This document shows positions 1 to 9,171 of a stretch of 47,781 nucleotides of DNA, in pieces; position 1 is the stretch's first letter; every line of letters begins with the position of its first letter. Both the position numbers and the translations under genes were made by a program. The stretch is from positions 1 to 47,781 of the forward strand of contig JALHQP010000017.1 of the NCBI GenBank assembly GCA_022841885.1. The letters are read 5' to 3'. The stretch comes from Aquincola sp. GTDB taxonomy: Bacteria > Pseudomonadota > Gammaproteobacteria > Burkholderiales > Burkholderiaceae_C. The notes under the pieces are model-generated. The model saw nothing but the letters and a program-made list of their open reading frames with translations, was not told the DNA's origin and did no database searches.

Positions 1-1643
1 TCGCCGCGTCGACTTGCGCGGGCGTGGCCTCGGGCACGCTGCCGACCCGCGCGGCCGCGACCGCTGCTTCGAGCGGCGCACGCTCGGCCGGGCAGGCGAG
101 GTCGGCGCCGGTGGAGTTGGGCCGCTCGCTGCCGTAGAGGTCATGCGGCAGCGGCAGGCTGCGTTGATCGATGCGGCGCAGCGGCGAGGCGAGCAACTGC
201 TCCGGCGACACCTCGTCGTCGGCCAGCTGGTGCACGAAGGAGGAGTTGGCGCCGTTCTCGAGCAGGCGGCGTACCAGGTAGGCCAGCAGGTCGCGGTGCT
301 CGCCCACCGGGGCATAGACCCGCAGCGGCACGCCCGGGTGCGCAGCCCGCAACTCTCGGTACACGCCCTCGCCCATGCCATGCAGCCGCTGGAACTCGAA
401 GGACGCGCCAGCGGCGCGCGCCATCTGGCCGATCGCCGCCAGCGTGGCCGCGTTGTGGCTCGCGAACTGCGGGTAGATCACGTCGGCGTGGCCGATCAGT
501 GCGCGCGCGCAGGCGAGGTAGGCGATGTCGGTGTGCTGCTTGTGCGTGAAGACCGGGTAGCTCGCGAGGCCGAGCTCCTGGGCTCGCTTGACCTCGCCGT
601 CCCAGTACGCGCCCTTGACCAGGCGCACCATGAACTTCAGGCCGCAGGCCCGTGCGATGCGCGCGACCTCGTCGACCACCGCCAGCGCGCGCGTCTGGTA
701 CGCCTGTACCGCCAGCCCGAAACCGCGCCAGCGCGGGTGCTCGCGCGCGATGCGTTGGGCCAGGCGTTCGAAGACCTCGAGCGAGAGTTCGAGGCGGTCG
801 CTCTCCTCGGCGTCGATCGTCAGGTTCATGTCGGCGCGCGCGGCGGCGTCGATCAAGGTCCAGACACGCGGCAGCAGTTCGGCCAGGACACGGCCGCGCT
901 GTGCGTCCTCGTAGCGCGAGAACAAGGCCGAGAGCTTGATCGAGATGCCGTCGGTCGACTCGGGGCCGTCGGCGCCGCGACGGCCCTGCGCGATGGCCGC
1001 GATGGCGCCCGCGTAGGCGGCCAGGTAGCGCTCGGCGTCACGCTCGGTGCGCGCGCCCTCGCCGAGCATGTCGTACGAGAAGCGCAGCGAGGCCTGGGTG
1101 CGCCGCTGCGCACGCGCCTCCGACATCGCTTCGCCGATGTGGCGGCCGAGCACGAACTGGCGGCCGAGCAGCTGGATGGCGCGCACCGTGGCCGCCACCA
1201 CCGTCTTGGCTCCCACCCGCGCGAGCAGCCCCGCTTCGCCCGCGCCGGACTCGGGCAGGAACTTCTTGGACATCGCGATCGCGGTGCTCGACAGGCCGGC
1301 CAGCACCCGGTGCGGACCTTCGCCAGCTTCGTCGAAGGCGGCACGGCCGAGCTGGTCGGCGGTCAGCGCGATCGCGGTCTCGGCATCGGGCACGCGCAGC
1401 AGGGCTTCGGCCAGTCGCATCAGCGCCAGGCCTTCGGCGCTGCTGATCGGGTACTCGCGCAGCAGCGACTCCATGGCCCAGAACGGCGCCGGCGAGGCGC
1501 GCACGCCCTCGACCCAGGGCCGCGCCTCGGTCACCACCGCCGCCCAATCCAGGTCCCTCAGGCGCTCCAGCGCGGCGTCGACCACGCCGGCCTCTTCGCG
1601 GTAGGGGTAGGGCAGTCGGGCCGGCGGCGGGAGGTCGGGCATG
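1..1643 (-). CDS. putA: Bifunctional proline dehydrogenase / L-glutamate-gamma-semialdehyde dehydrogenase PutA (3' part outside window)
   Basis: The first ~547 residues are present; the C-terminal part lies beyond the window edge. PutA oxidises proline to glutamate with FAD and then NAD. The proline dehydrogenase barrel is clear: RFSYDMLGEGART near residue 186, DGISIKLSALFSRY near 235, the substrate/FAD segment RLVKGAYWDGE near 338, FEFQRLHGMGE near 420 and YAPVGEHRDLLAYLVRRLLE near 445. The start of the aldehyde dehydrogenase part follows at about 490. The start at 1643 gives MPDLPPPARLPYPYREE. No ribbon-helix-helix DNA-binding segment precedes the arm region, so this is a PutA that probably does not autorepress. 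The divergent Lrp-type gene is then the likely regulator. Confidence 0.93.
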
Positions 1644-1736
1644 GGGCACCTGTGCGATGGGCGAATCGCCAGCGTAGCGGCGCTCGCGCCGAATGAATCA
1701 CCATGCTTAGATGACTTGGTGGTCAAATATGCGGCC

Positions 1737-2216
1737 ATGCCGACCCCCGAGACACCCTACCCGCTGGATGCGATCGACCGCCGCATCCTGCGCGAGCTGC
1801 AGGACGACGGGCGCATCACGAACCTGAAGCTGGCCGAGGCGGTGCACCTGTCGCCGACCGCGGTGCTCGAGCGCGTGAAGCGGCTGACGCGCGACGGCGT
1901 CATCGAAGGCTACGAGGCGCGGCTGAACCCGGCCCTGCTCGGCGCCGGCCTGATGGTGTTCATCGAGGTGCTGCTCGACCGCACCGTGCCCGACGTGATG
2001 GACAGCTTCCGCGCCGCAGTGCAGGCGCGGCCAGAGATTCTCGAGTGCCATCTCGTGGCCGGCGGCTTCGACTACCTGCTCAAGACGCGCGTGGCCGACA
2101 TGGCGGCCTACCGCTCGCTGCTGGGCAGCAGCATCTGGTCGCTGCCGGGCGTGCGCGAGACGCGCACCTACGCGGTGATGGAAGAGGTGAAGTCGACGCA
2201 GCGGCTGGTGGTCTGA
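1737..2216 (+). CDS. Lrp/AsnC-family transcriptional regulator, probable PutR
   Basis: A 159-residue protein. The N-terminal winged helix (LDAIDRRILRELQDDGRIT, then LAEAVHLSPTAVLERVKRL) is followed by the AsnC ligand-binding alpha/beta domain (ECHLVAGGFDYLLKTRV near residues 100-120). This is the usual Lrp length. The start at 1737 is chosen because homology begins at PLDAIDRRIL; the frame stays open upstream but without recognisable sequence. It is divergent from putA with 93 bases between the two starts. In alphaproteobacteria such as Agrobacterium an Lrp-like PutR activates putA in response to proline, and the same role is inferred here from position. The intergenic stretch has an AT-richer core around 1708-1730 that could hold the operator. 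Confidence 0.9.
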   Translation: MPTPETPYPLDAIDRRILRELQDDGRITNLKLAEAVHLSPTAVLERVKRLTRDGVIEGYEARLNPALLGAGLMVFIEVLLDRTVPDVMDSFRAAVQARPEILECHLVAGGFDYLLKTRVADMAAYRSLLGSSIWSLPGVRETRTYAVMEEVKSTQRLVV

Positions 2217-2223
2217 CGGCCGC

Positions 2224-2913
2224 TCAGCCGCGTTCGCCGAAGATCGCGCTGCCGACGCGCACGAGCGTCGCGCCTTCGGCGACCGCGGCCTCGAGGTCGG
2301 CGCTCATGCCCATCGACAGGGTGTCCAGGGCCAAGCCCTCGTCGCGCAGCGCGGCCCACAGCTCGCGCAGGCGCCGGTGCGGCGCGCGCTGCGCCTCGAA
2401 GCCTTCGACCGGCTCCGGAATCGACATCAGCCCGCGCAGCCGCAGCCGCGGTAGTACGGCGACCGCGCGCGCCAACGCCGCCACCTCGGCGGGCGCCACG
2501 CCGCTCTTGCTCGCCTCGCCGCTGACGTTGACCTGCAGACACACCGACAGCGGAGCCCGTTCGGGCGGGCGCTGCGCCGACAGGCGCTCGGCCACCTTCA
2601 GCCGGTCGATCGTGTGCACCCAGTCGAACGACCGCGCCACCTCGCGCGTCTTGTTGCTCTGCAGCGGGCCGATCAGATGCCATTCGAGCAGCGGCCGCAG
2701 GTCGGCCAGCGCCTCGATCTTGGCCAGGGCCTCCTGCACGTAGTTCTCGCCGAAGGCGTGTTGCCCGGCCGCATGCGCCTCGCGCACGGCGTCGGCGCCG
2801 AAGGTCTTCGATACCGCGAGCAACGTGACGCTTTGCACGTCGCGCTGTACCAGTGCGCAGGCCTGCGAAATGCGGTGTCGGACTTGTTGTAACTTGCTCG
2901 CGATGCTCGCCAT
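2224..2913 (-). CDS. yggS: YggS-family pyridoxal phosphate homeostasis protein
   Basis: A 229-residue member of the single-domain alanine-racemase-like barrel family that binds PLP without known catalysis and supports vitamin B6 and amino-acid homeostasis. Family signatures seen are LLAVSKTFGADAVREA, with the PLP lysine in VSK near residue 36, then FGENYVQEA, EWHLIGPLQSNK, LSMGMSADLEAAV and VRVGSAIFGER at the C-terminus. Length is normal. It is divergent from pilT with only 43 bases between start codons, an arrangement common beside pilT in proteobacteria. It converges on the Lrp gene with a 7-base gap. Confidence 0.95.
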   Translation of the reverse strand: MASIASKLQQVRHRISQACALVQRDVQSVTLLAVSKTFGADAVREAHAAGQHAFGENYVQEALAKIEALADLRPLLEWHLIGPLQSNKTREVARSFDWVHTIDRLKVAERLSAQRPPERAPLSVCLQVNVSGEASKSGVAPAEVAALARAVAVLPRLRLRGLMSIPEPVEGFEAQRAPHRRLRELWAALRDEGLALDTLSMGMSADLEAAVAEGATLVRVGSAIFGERG

Positions 2914-2956
2914 AATGGTTCGAGACTAAATCAAGCAGAGAGTAGAGCGCGCTCGC

Positions 2957-4000
<1,044 letters not shown>

Positions 4001-4014
4001 ACTGAAGGACTGTC

Positions 4015-5151
4015 ATGGAACGCGACCAGGCCTCCAAATTCGTCAACGACCTGCTGCGCCTGATGATCAGTCGCAACGGCTCGGACCTGTTCCTCACCGC
4101 CGACTTCCCCCCGGCGATCAAGGTCGACGGCAAGATCACCAAGGTCAGCCCCCAGCCGCTGTCGGGCCAGCACACGATCGCGCTCGCACGCTCGGTGATG
4201 AACGACAAGCAGGCGGCCGAGTTCGAGCGCACCAAGGAGTGCAACTTCGCGATCTCGCCGTCGGGCATCGGGCGTTTCCGCTGCAACGCCTTCGTGCAGC
4301 AGGGCAACGTGGGCCTGGTGATGCGGACGATTCCGCAGCAGATCCCGACCATCGACTCGCTCGGCCTGCCGCAGATCCTGAAGGACGTGGCGATGACCAA
4401 GCGCGGCCTGGTCATCTTCGTCGGCGCCACCGGCTCGGGCAAGAGCACCTCGCTGGCGGGCATGGTCGACTTCCGCAACCAGGGCTCCTACGGCCACATC
4501 ATCACGATCGAGGACCCGGTCGAGTTCGTGCACCCGCACAAGAACTGCATCGTCACGCAGCGCGAGGTCGGCATCGACACCGAAGACTGGTTCTCGGCGC
4601 TGAAGAACACGCTGCGCCAGGCGCCGGACGTGATCCTGATGGGCGAGATCCGCGACCGCGAGACGATGGAGCACGCGGTGGCCTTCGCCGAGACCGGCCA
4701 CCTGTGCATGGCCACGCTGCACGCCAACAGCGCCAACCAGGCGCTCGACCGCATCATCAATTTCTTCCCCGAGGAGCGACGCGCCCAGCTGCTGATGGAC
4801 CTGTCGCTGAACCTGAAGGCCCTGATCTCGCAGCGCCTGCTGCCGCGCCAGGAGGGCAAGGGCCGCATCGCGGCGGTGGAAGTCTTGCTCAACACGCCAC
4901 TGGTGGCCGACATGATCTTCAAGGGCGAGGTCGGCGACATCAAGGAGCTGATGAAGCGATCGCGCGAGCTGGGCATGCAGACCTTCGACCAGTCGCTGTT
5001 CGACCTCTACGAGACCAACATGGTCACCTACGAGGATGCGCTGCGCAACGCCGACTCGGTGAACGACCTGCGCCTGCAGATCAAGCTCAACAGCCAGCGC
5101 GCCCGCTCGCAGGACCTGGCGGCCGGCACCGAGCACCTGACGATCGTTTGA
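4015..5151 (+). CDS. pilU: PilT-dependent retraction ATPase PilU
   Basis: A 378-residue paralogue of PilT. Walker A is GATGSGKST (about 137-145), the Asp box is ITIEDPVEF, Walker B is DVILMGEIRDRET and the His box is GHLCMATLHANS. The C-terminal extension after SRELGMQTFDQSL is longer than in PilT, as is usual for PilU. PilU boosts PilT-driven retraction and is needed under load. In place of AIRNLIRE it has LNTPLVADMIFKGEV, the expected PilU variant. It sits directly downstream of pilT, the conserved order in beta- and gammaproteobacteria. Confidence 0.96.
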   Translation: MERDQASKFVNDLLRLMISRNGSDLFLTADFPPAIKVDGKITKVSPQPLSGQHTIALARSVMNDKQAAEFERTKECNFAISPSGIGRFRCNAFVQQGNVGLVMRTIPQQIPTIDSLGLPQILKDVAMTKRGLVIFVGATGSGKSTSLAGMVDFRNQGSYGHIITIEDPVEFVHPHKNCIVTQREVGIDTEDWFSALKNTLRQAPDVILMGEIRDRETMEHAVAFAETGHLCMATLHANSANQALDRIINFFPEERRAQLLMDLSLNLKALISQRLLPRQEGKGRIAAVEVLLNTPLVADMIFKGEVGDIKELMKRSRELGMQTFDQSLFDLYETNMVTYEDALRNADSVNDLRLQIKLNSQRARSQDLAAGTEHLTIV

Positions 5152-5179
5152 GGTCTTGCCCGCGGGCATACTTGCCCGC

Positions 5180-6073
5180 ATGAGCAGCAAGGCCTACGCA
5201 CCGATCGCCCCACAGACCGTCGCCTTCCTCGGCCTGGGCGTGATGGGCCACCCGATGGCCGGACACCTGGCCCGTGCCGGCCACCGCGTCACCGTCTACA
5301 ACCGCACCGCGTCCAAGGCACAGGCCTGGGCGGCCGAGCACGGCGGCCGCGCGGCGGCCACGCCGCGCGAGGCCGCGGCCGGTGCCTCGATCGTGTTCTG
5401 CTGCGTCGGCAACGACGACGACCTGCGCTCGGTGGTGCTCGGCGACGGCGGCGCCTTCGCCGGCATGGCGCCGGGCGCCGTCTTCGTCGACCACACCACC
5501 GCGTCCGCCGCTGTCGCGCGCGAGCTGCATGCCGAAGCGAGATCGCGGGGCCTGGCTTTCGTCGACGCCCCGGTCTCGGGCGGCCAGGCGGGCGCGGTCA
5601 ACGGCGTGCTGACCGTGATGTGCGGCGGAGACGCGCCTGCCTTCGACGCCATCCGGCCGGTCGCGATGGCCTTCGCCAAGGCCGTGACCCTGATCGGCCC
5701 CCCGGGCGCCGGTCAGCTCGCCAAGATGGTCAACCAGACCTGCATCGCCGGCCTGGTGCAAGGCCTGGCCGAGGGCATCGCCTTCGGCCAGAAGGCGGGG
5801 CTGGACATGAAGCTGGTGCTCGAAGTGATCGGCAAGGGCGCCGCGCAGAGCTGGCAGATGGACCACCGCGGCACGACGATGATCGACGACCAGTTCGACT
5901 TCGGCTTCGCAGTCGACTGGATGCGCAAGGATCTCGGCCTCGTGCTCGACGAGGCGCGCCGCAACGGCGCCCAGCTGCCGGTCACCGCGCTGGTGGACCA
6001 GTTCTACGCCGAGCTGCAGGCGATGGGCGGGCGGCGCTGGGACACGTCCAGCCTGGTTCGCCGCCTCAGGTAG
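5180..6073 (+). CDS. NAD(P)-dependent beta-hydroxyacid dehydrogenase (3-hydroxyisobutyrate dehydrogenase family)
   Basis: A 297-residue protein. The N-terminal Rossmann motif is FLGLGVMGHPMAGHLARAGH. The substrate-binding signature FVDAPVSGGQAGAVNG lies near residue 130, and the catalytic-lysine helix is GAGQLAKMVNQ (lysine near 178). The family reduces or oxidises short beta-hydroxyacids such as tartronate semialdehyde, 3-hydroxyisobutyrate or succinic semialdehyde; the sequence alone does not settle the substrate. The start at 5180 (MSSKAY) is preferred because an upstream in-frame ATG at 5156 lies inside a short CCCGC/GCGGG repeat and adds no conserved sequence. It begins 28 bases after pilU and could be read through from it. 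Confidence 0.88.
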   Translation: MSSKAYAPIAPQTVAFLGLGVMGHPMAGHLARAGHRVTVYNRTASKAQAWAAEHGGRAAATPREAAAGASIVFCCVGNDDDLRSVVLGDGGAFAGMAPGAVFVDHTTASAAVARELHAEARSRGLAFVDAPVSGGQAGAVNGVLTVMCGGDAPAFDAIRPVAMAFAKAVTLIGPPGAGQLAKMVNQTCIAGLVQGLAEGIAFGQKAGLDMKLVLEVIGKGAAQSWQMDHRGTTMIDDQFDFGFAVDWMRKDLGLVLDEARRNGAQLPVTALVDQFYAELQAMGGRRWDTSSLVRRLR

Positions 6074-6076
6074 GCG

Positions 6077-6691
6077 TCACTTCTTCTGCTCGCCCAGGGT
6101 GGCCAACTCGGCCTCGGTCAGCATCTCGAACACCTTGACCACCTTCTGCACGCCCGACACGCCGCGTGCCAGGTCGGTGGCGCGGTTGGCCTCGCGTTCG
6201 GTCACGCGGCCCATCAGGTAGACCACGCCGCGCTCGGTCACCACCTTGACCGCACCGGCCTGCAGGTCCTTCGCGTCGATGAAGCTGGCCTTGACCTTGC
6301 TGGTCAGGATGGTGTCGTTCGAGCGTGCGGTCATCGAGCTGGCACCCATCACGGCCAGTTCGTTGACCACGGAGCGCACGCCCTCGATGCGGCCGATCGA
6401 CTGCTCGACGGCGCTGCGGTCGGCCTCGCTCTGCACCTCGCCGGTCAGCAGCACCAGGCGGTTGTAGCTGGTGGTGTTGATGTGGCCGCGGTCACCGACC
6501 GACTCGCGGATGCGGGTCAGCGCCTTGAGCTCGATGTTCTGGTCCTCGAGCTGCGTGCCGGCGGTGCGGCGGTCGGTCACGACCAACGCGGTGCCGACCG
6601 CGCCGCCCACCACAAGCGCCGCGCAGCCCGACAGGATCACGGCAGCGAGCACGCCGGCGCAGAGTCGAAGGAGTGTCGTCTTGTCTTTCAT
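6077..6691 (-). CDS. dolP: Dual-BON-domain outer-membrane lipoprotein, DolP/YraP-like
   Basis: A 204-residue lipoprotein: a hydrophobic signal ends in the lipobox LSGC with Cys23. Two BON domains follow at about residues 60-125 and 130-195; the first has YNRLVLLTGEVQSEADRSAVE, the second KVVTERGVVYLMGRVTEREA. DolP (YraP) supports outer-membrane integrity and binds anionic phospholipids at division sites in E. coli. Order and strand match the E. coli yraN-diaA-dolP string. Its ATG overlaps the stop of the SIS-domain gene by four bases (ATGA), indicating translational coupling. Confidence 0.9.
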   Translation of the reverse strand: MKDKTTLLRLCAGVLAAVILSGCAALVVGGAVGTALVVTDRRTAGTQLEDQNIELKALTRIRESVGDRGHINTTSYNRLVLLTGEVQSEADRSAVEQSIGRIEGVRSVVNELAVMGASSMTARSNDTILTSKVKASFIDAKDLQAGAVKVVTERGVVYLMGRVTEREANRATDLARGVSGVQKVVKVFEMLTEAELATLGEQKK

Positions 6692-7287
6692 GCGGAATCC
6701 TGTTCACCCATCAGTTGCAAGTCCACCGCGTCGGCCAGGCAATGCAGCACCAGCGCGTGCGACTCGAAGACCCGTGCCGCGCGTTCGTGCGGCACGGCGA
6801 TATGCACATCGGTCTCGCCCATCAGCTCGATCACCCCGGTGTCCGGGCCGGTGAGCGCCACCACCGTCATCTCCTTGGCGAGCGCGGCCTGCAGCGCCGA
6901 GATCAGCGACGAGGTGGCACGCCCGGCGGCCACCACCACCAGCACGTCGCCCGGCGCGCCGAGCGCCTGCACTTCCTTGGCCAGCGCCTGCGTCGGCTCG
7001 CCGATGTCGCTCACCAGCGAAGCCAGCGTCGGGTTCGTGCCCAGTGCGATCGCGGTCAATGCCGGCCGGTCGCGCTCGAAGCGCCCGGCCCACAGCGCCG
7101 CCGCGTAAGGCGCCAGCGCGGCGGCTGCGCCGCCACCGGCCACCAGCACCTTGCCGCCGCTGGTAATGCAGGTCAGCAGCGCATTGGCCGCCTGGGCGAT
7201 CGGGCGCGACAGCGCATCGGCGCTTTGCGAGATTAGGTCGGCCGCTTCGAAGAACTGCTGCTGAATGCGCTGTTCGAGCATGAACAT
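6688..7287 (-). CDS. diaA: SIS-domain protein, DiaA/GmhA-like
   Basis: A 199-residue single SIS domain. The first helix-loop is GGKVLVAGGGAAAALAPYAA (about 45-64), in the place where DiaA and GmhA have a Gly-Asn-Gly-Ser/Thr-Ser loop. VLVVVAAGRATSSLISALQ replaces the usual SGxGxS loop. By position between yraN and dolP it is the DiaA orthologue, a DnaA-binding initiation stimulator, although automated annotation often calls such proteins phosphoheptose isomerase. The hydroxyl residues that bind the phosphosugar are largely missing, which argues against isomerase activity. Start alternatives are 7287 (MFMLEQ) and 7281 (MLEQ); neither has a good ribosome site. Confidence 0.85.
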   Translation of the reverse strand: MFMLEQRIQQQFFEAADLISQSADALSRPIAQAANALLTCITSGGKVLVAGGGAAAALAPYAAALWAGRFERDRPALTAIALGTNPTLASLVSDIGEPTQALAKEVQALGAPGDVLVVVAAGRATSSLISALQAALAKEMTVVALTGPDTGVIELMGETDVHIAVPHERAARVFESHALVLHCLADAVDLQLMGEQDSA

Positions 7288-7335
7288 GGATCATATGACA
7301 CGGCCCGCGCAAGCACGATTTCGGCACACACCTCG

Positions 7336-7725
7336 TCACGAAGCGTCGAACGCGGCTCGCAGCCATTCGATCGCATCGCCGTCGAGCACCACCACGTCGA
7401 AGCGGCAGGGCGGCGGCGCGCCGTGCAGCGCGGCCAGGTAGTGGCGCGCCGCGAACACCAGGCTGGCGCGCTTGGCCGCGCCGATGCTGGCTGCCGCGCC
7501 GCCGTGCCGCGCGTCGGCCCGTGCGCGCACCTCGACGAAGACCAGCGTGCCGTCGCGCTCGCGCATGATCAGGTCGATCTCGCCGCCACGCGCACGGGGG
7601 CCGCGCGCCACTCGATAATTGCGCGCCACCAGCACCAGCCCGGCTCGCTGCAGATGGGCCTGCGCCGCCTCCTCGGCGGCGTGGCCGCGGGCCTGGCGTG
7701 ACATGCCGCGCAAGGAGAAGACCAT
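7336..7725 (-). CDS. yraN: YraN/UPF0102 family endonuclease-fold protein
   Basis: About 129 residues. The restriction-endonuclease-like core is visible as [24 protein letters not shown], with the E-x-D ... E-x-R acidic/basic pattern of the family, followed by [23 protein letters not shown] and [11 protein letters not shown]. The biological role is not established. The start at 7725 is chosen because GGAG lies eight bases upstream; an alternative ATG at 7704 begins MSRQARG, nearer where homology starts. Either start places the 5' end on top of the divergent rsmI start, so the two genes share their start region. Confidence 0.85.
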   Translation of the reverse strand: MVFSLRGMSRQARGHAAEEAAQAHLQRAGLVLVARNYRVARGPRARGGEIDLIMRERDGTLVFVEVRARADARHGGAAASIGAAKRASLVFAARHYLAALHGAPPPCRFDVVVLDGDAIEWLRAAFDAS

Positions 7726-8653
7726 CGCTGCCGCTCCGTTGTCCTTGCCCGCGATCATCGCCCAGGCCGCGCAGGCCGCCGCCTCAGGGCAGAGCTGGCC
7801 TGCCGGCGCGCTCTACGTGGTGGCCACGCCGATCGGCAACCGTGCCGACCTGACGCTGCGCGCCGTGCATGCGCTCGGCCTGGTCGATGCCGTGGCCTGT
7901 GAGGACACCCGCGTCAGCGGGGCGCTGTTTGCGCACCTGGGTCTGGCCAAACCATTGATCGCGCTGCACGAGCACAACGAGCGCGACGCCGCGGCGCAGG
8001 TGCTCGCCCGCCTGGCGCGCGGCGAGCGCGTGGCCTATGTCAGCGACGCGGGGACGCCCGCGGTGTCCGACCCGGGCGCCGCGCTGGTGGCCGCGGTGCG
8101 CGCGGCCGGTCATGTCTGCGTGCCGATCCCCGGCGCCAGCAGCGTGGTCACCGCGCTGTCGGTGGCTGGCGATGCGCAGGCGCAGGGTTTCGCCTTCGTC
8201 GGTTTCGCGCCGCCCAAGGCGGCCGAGCGGCGCGGCTGGCTCGACTCGCTCGCGCAGCGCGGCAGCGAGTCGATCGTGCTGTTCGAGGCGCCGCACCGTA
8301 TCGCGGCGCTGCTCGACGCGCTGGCCGCCGCGATGCCCGCACGCAGCGTGACGATCGCACGCGAGCTGACCAAGCAGTTCGAGACCGTGCACACGCTCGC
8401 CGCGGGCGAGGCGCCGGCCTGGCTGGCGGCCGACGCCCACCGTGCGCGCGGCGAGTTCGTGCTGGTGCTGCATGCGCAGCGCGACGAGGCGACGGCCGAC
8501 GCACTCGATCACGAGGCCGAGCGCGTGCTGGCGCTGCTGCTGGCCGAACTGCCGCTGAAGCAGGCCGTGGCGCTGGCGGCGTCGATCACGGGTGCGCCGC
8601 GCAACGTGCTGTACCCGCGGGCACTGGCACTGCGCGGCGCGCCGGAACCCTGA
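7703..8653 (+). CDS. rsmI: 16S rRNA (cytidine(1402)-2'-O)-methyltransferase RsmI
   Basis: A 316-residue SAM-dependent tetrapyrrole-methylase-fold enzyme that methylates the ribose of C1402 in 16S rRNA. Motifs seen are [67 protein letters not shown] and the late-family pair [13 protein letters not shown] and GEFVLVLHA. The C-terminal helix [23 protein letters not shown] is also conserved. The chosen ATG at 7703 overlaps the yraN start region. Translation could instead begin at a TTG near 7739, because conserved sequence starts only at about residue 30. It converges on the next gene with one base between stops, inside the palindrome CCCTGATTCAGGG. Confidence 0.92.
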   Translation: MPRKEKTIAAAPLSLPAIIAQAAQAAASGQSWPAGALYVVATPIGNRADLTLRAVHALGLVDAVACEDTRVSGALFAHLGLAKPLIALHEHNERDAAAQVLARLARGERVAYVSDAGTPAVSDPGAALVAAVRAAGHVCVPIPGASSVVTALSVAGDAQAQGFAFVGFAPPKAAERRGWLDSLAQRGSESIVLFEAPHRIAALLDALAAAMPARSVTIARELTKQFETVHTLAAGEAPAWLAADAHRARGEFVLVLHAQRDEATADALDHEAERVLALLLAELPLKQAVALAASITGAPRNVLYPRALALRGAPEP

Positions 8654-8654
8654 T

Positions 8655-9020
8655 TCAGGGCTTCGGCACCGAGGCCGGACGCTCCTGCGCGTCGTGCTTC
8701 TGGCGGCGGATGCTGCGGCTGGTCGCGTTCTGCGCCTTGGTCAGCTGGCGCCGCTCCTGCGCCGTGACCGTGCCGTCGGCCTTGGCCTTGTCCTCGGCCT
8801 TGTTGACGGCGGCCTGCTGGCGGTTCATGCGCCGCGCTTCGCGCTTGGTCAGCTCGCCAGAGGCGACGCCCTGGTCGATGCGCTTCTCCTGATTGGCCTG
8901 ACGCTGGTCGATGCGCGGCGTGTTGGTGCCGGGTGCCGAGGCGGCACCGCCCTGGGCGGCGACGCTGAAGGTCGCGAAGGCCAGCACAGCGGCGGCGACG
9001 GTGGACAGCTTCTTGATCAT
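8655..9020 (-). CDS. Small secreted basic protein of a Burkholderiales-type family, function unknown
   Basis: A 121-residue protein with a Sec signal (MIKKLSTVAAAVLAFATFSVAAQ) and a highly charged mature part rich in Arg, Lys, Gln and Ala. Repeated helical segments read KRIDQGVASGELTKREARRM and KAEDKAKADGTVTAQERRQL. The AKADGTVTAQE stretch has an EF-hand-like acidic loop, but only weakly. A good AGGAG ribosome site precedes the ATG at 9020, which decides the start. I recall similar small periplasmic proteins in many Burkholderiales, none with a known function. It is a single gene facing tldD, with 151 bases between the two starts. Confidence 0.8.
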   Translation of the reverse strand: MIKKLSTVAAAVLAFATFSVAAQGGAASAPGTNTPRIDQRQANQEKRIDQGVASGELTKREARRMNRQQAAVNKAEDKAKADGTVTAQERRQLTKAQNATSRSIRRQKHDAQERPASVPKP

Positions 9021-9171
9021 GATGGGGCTCTCTCCTGAGGGGTGTGGAAACTCCTGCGCTTGGCGCCCGCCTACAACGCCGCCCCCCGCGCCCGTTGTGT
9101 ACGGCCCGGCGTAACGCACGGGTAAAGATACGTGAAGCCGGGAACCGGGTCGCGCGCCTAGAATGGTTTGC

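Noticed and set aside
14-1696. Long plus-strand open frame opposite putA
   Set aside because: It is an antisense consequence of high GC and codon bias; the minus strand shows intact PutA motifs across the same bases.
5156-5179. Upstream start for the beta-hydroxyacid dehydrogenase
   Set aside because: The extra eight codons derive from a CCCGC/GCGGG repeat and lie before any conserved sequence.
8648-8660. Bidirectional terminator at CCCTGATTCAGGG between rsmI and the small secreted protein gene
   Set aside because: A six-pair stem with a one-base loop and no T-tract cannot fold as a useful terminator; the palindrome mainly reflects the two facing TGA stops.
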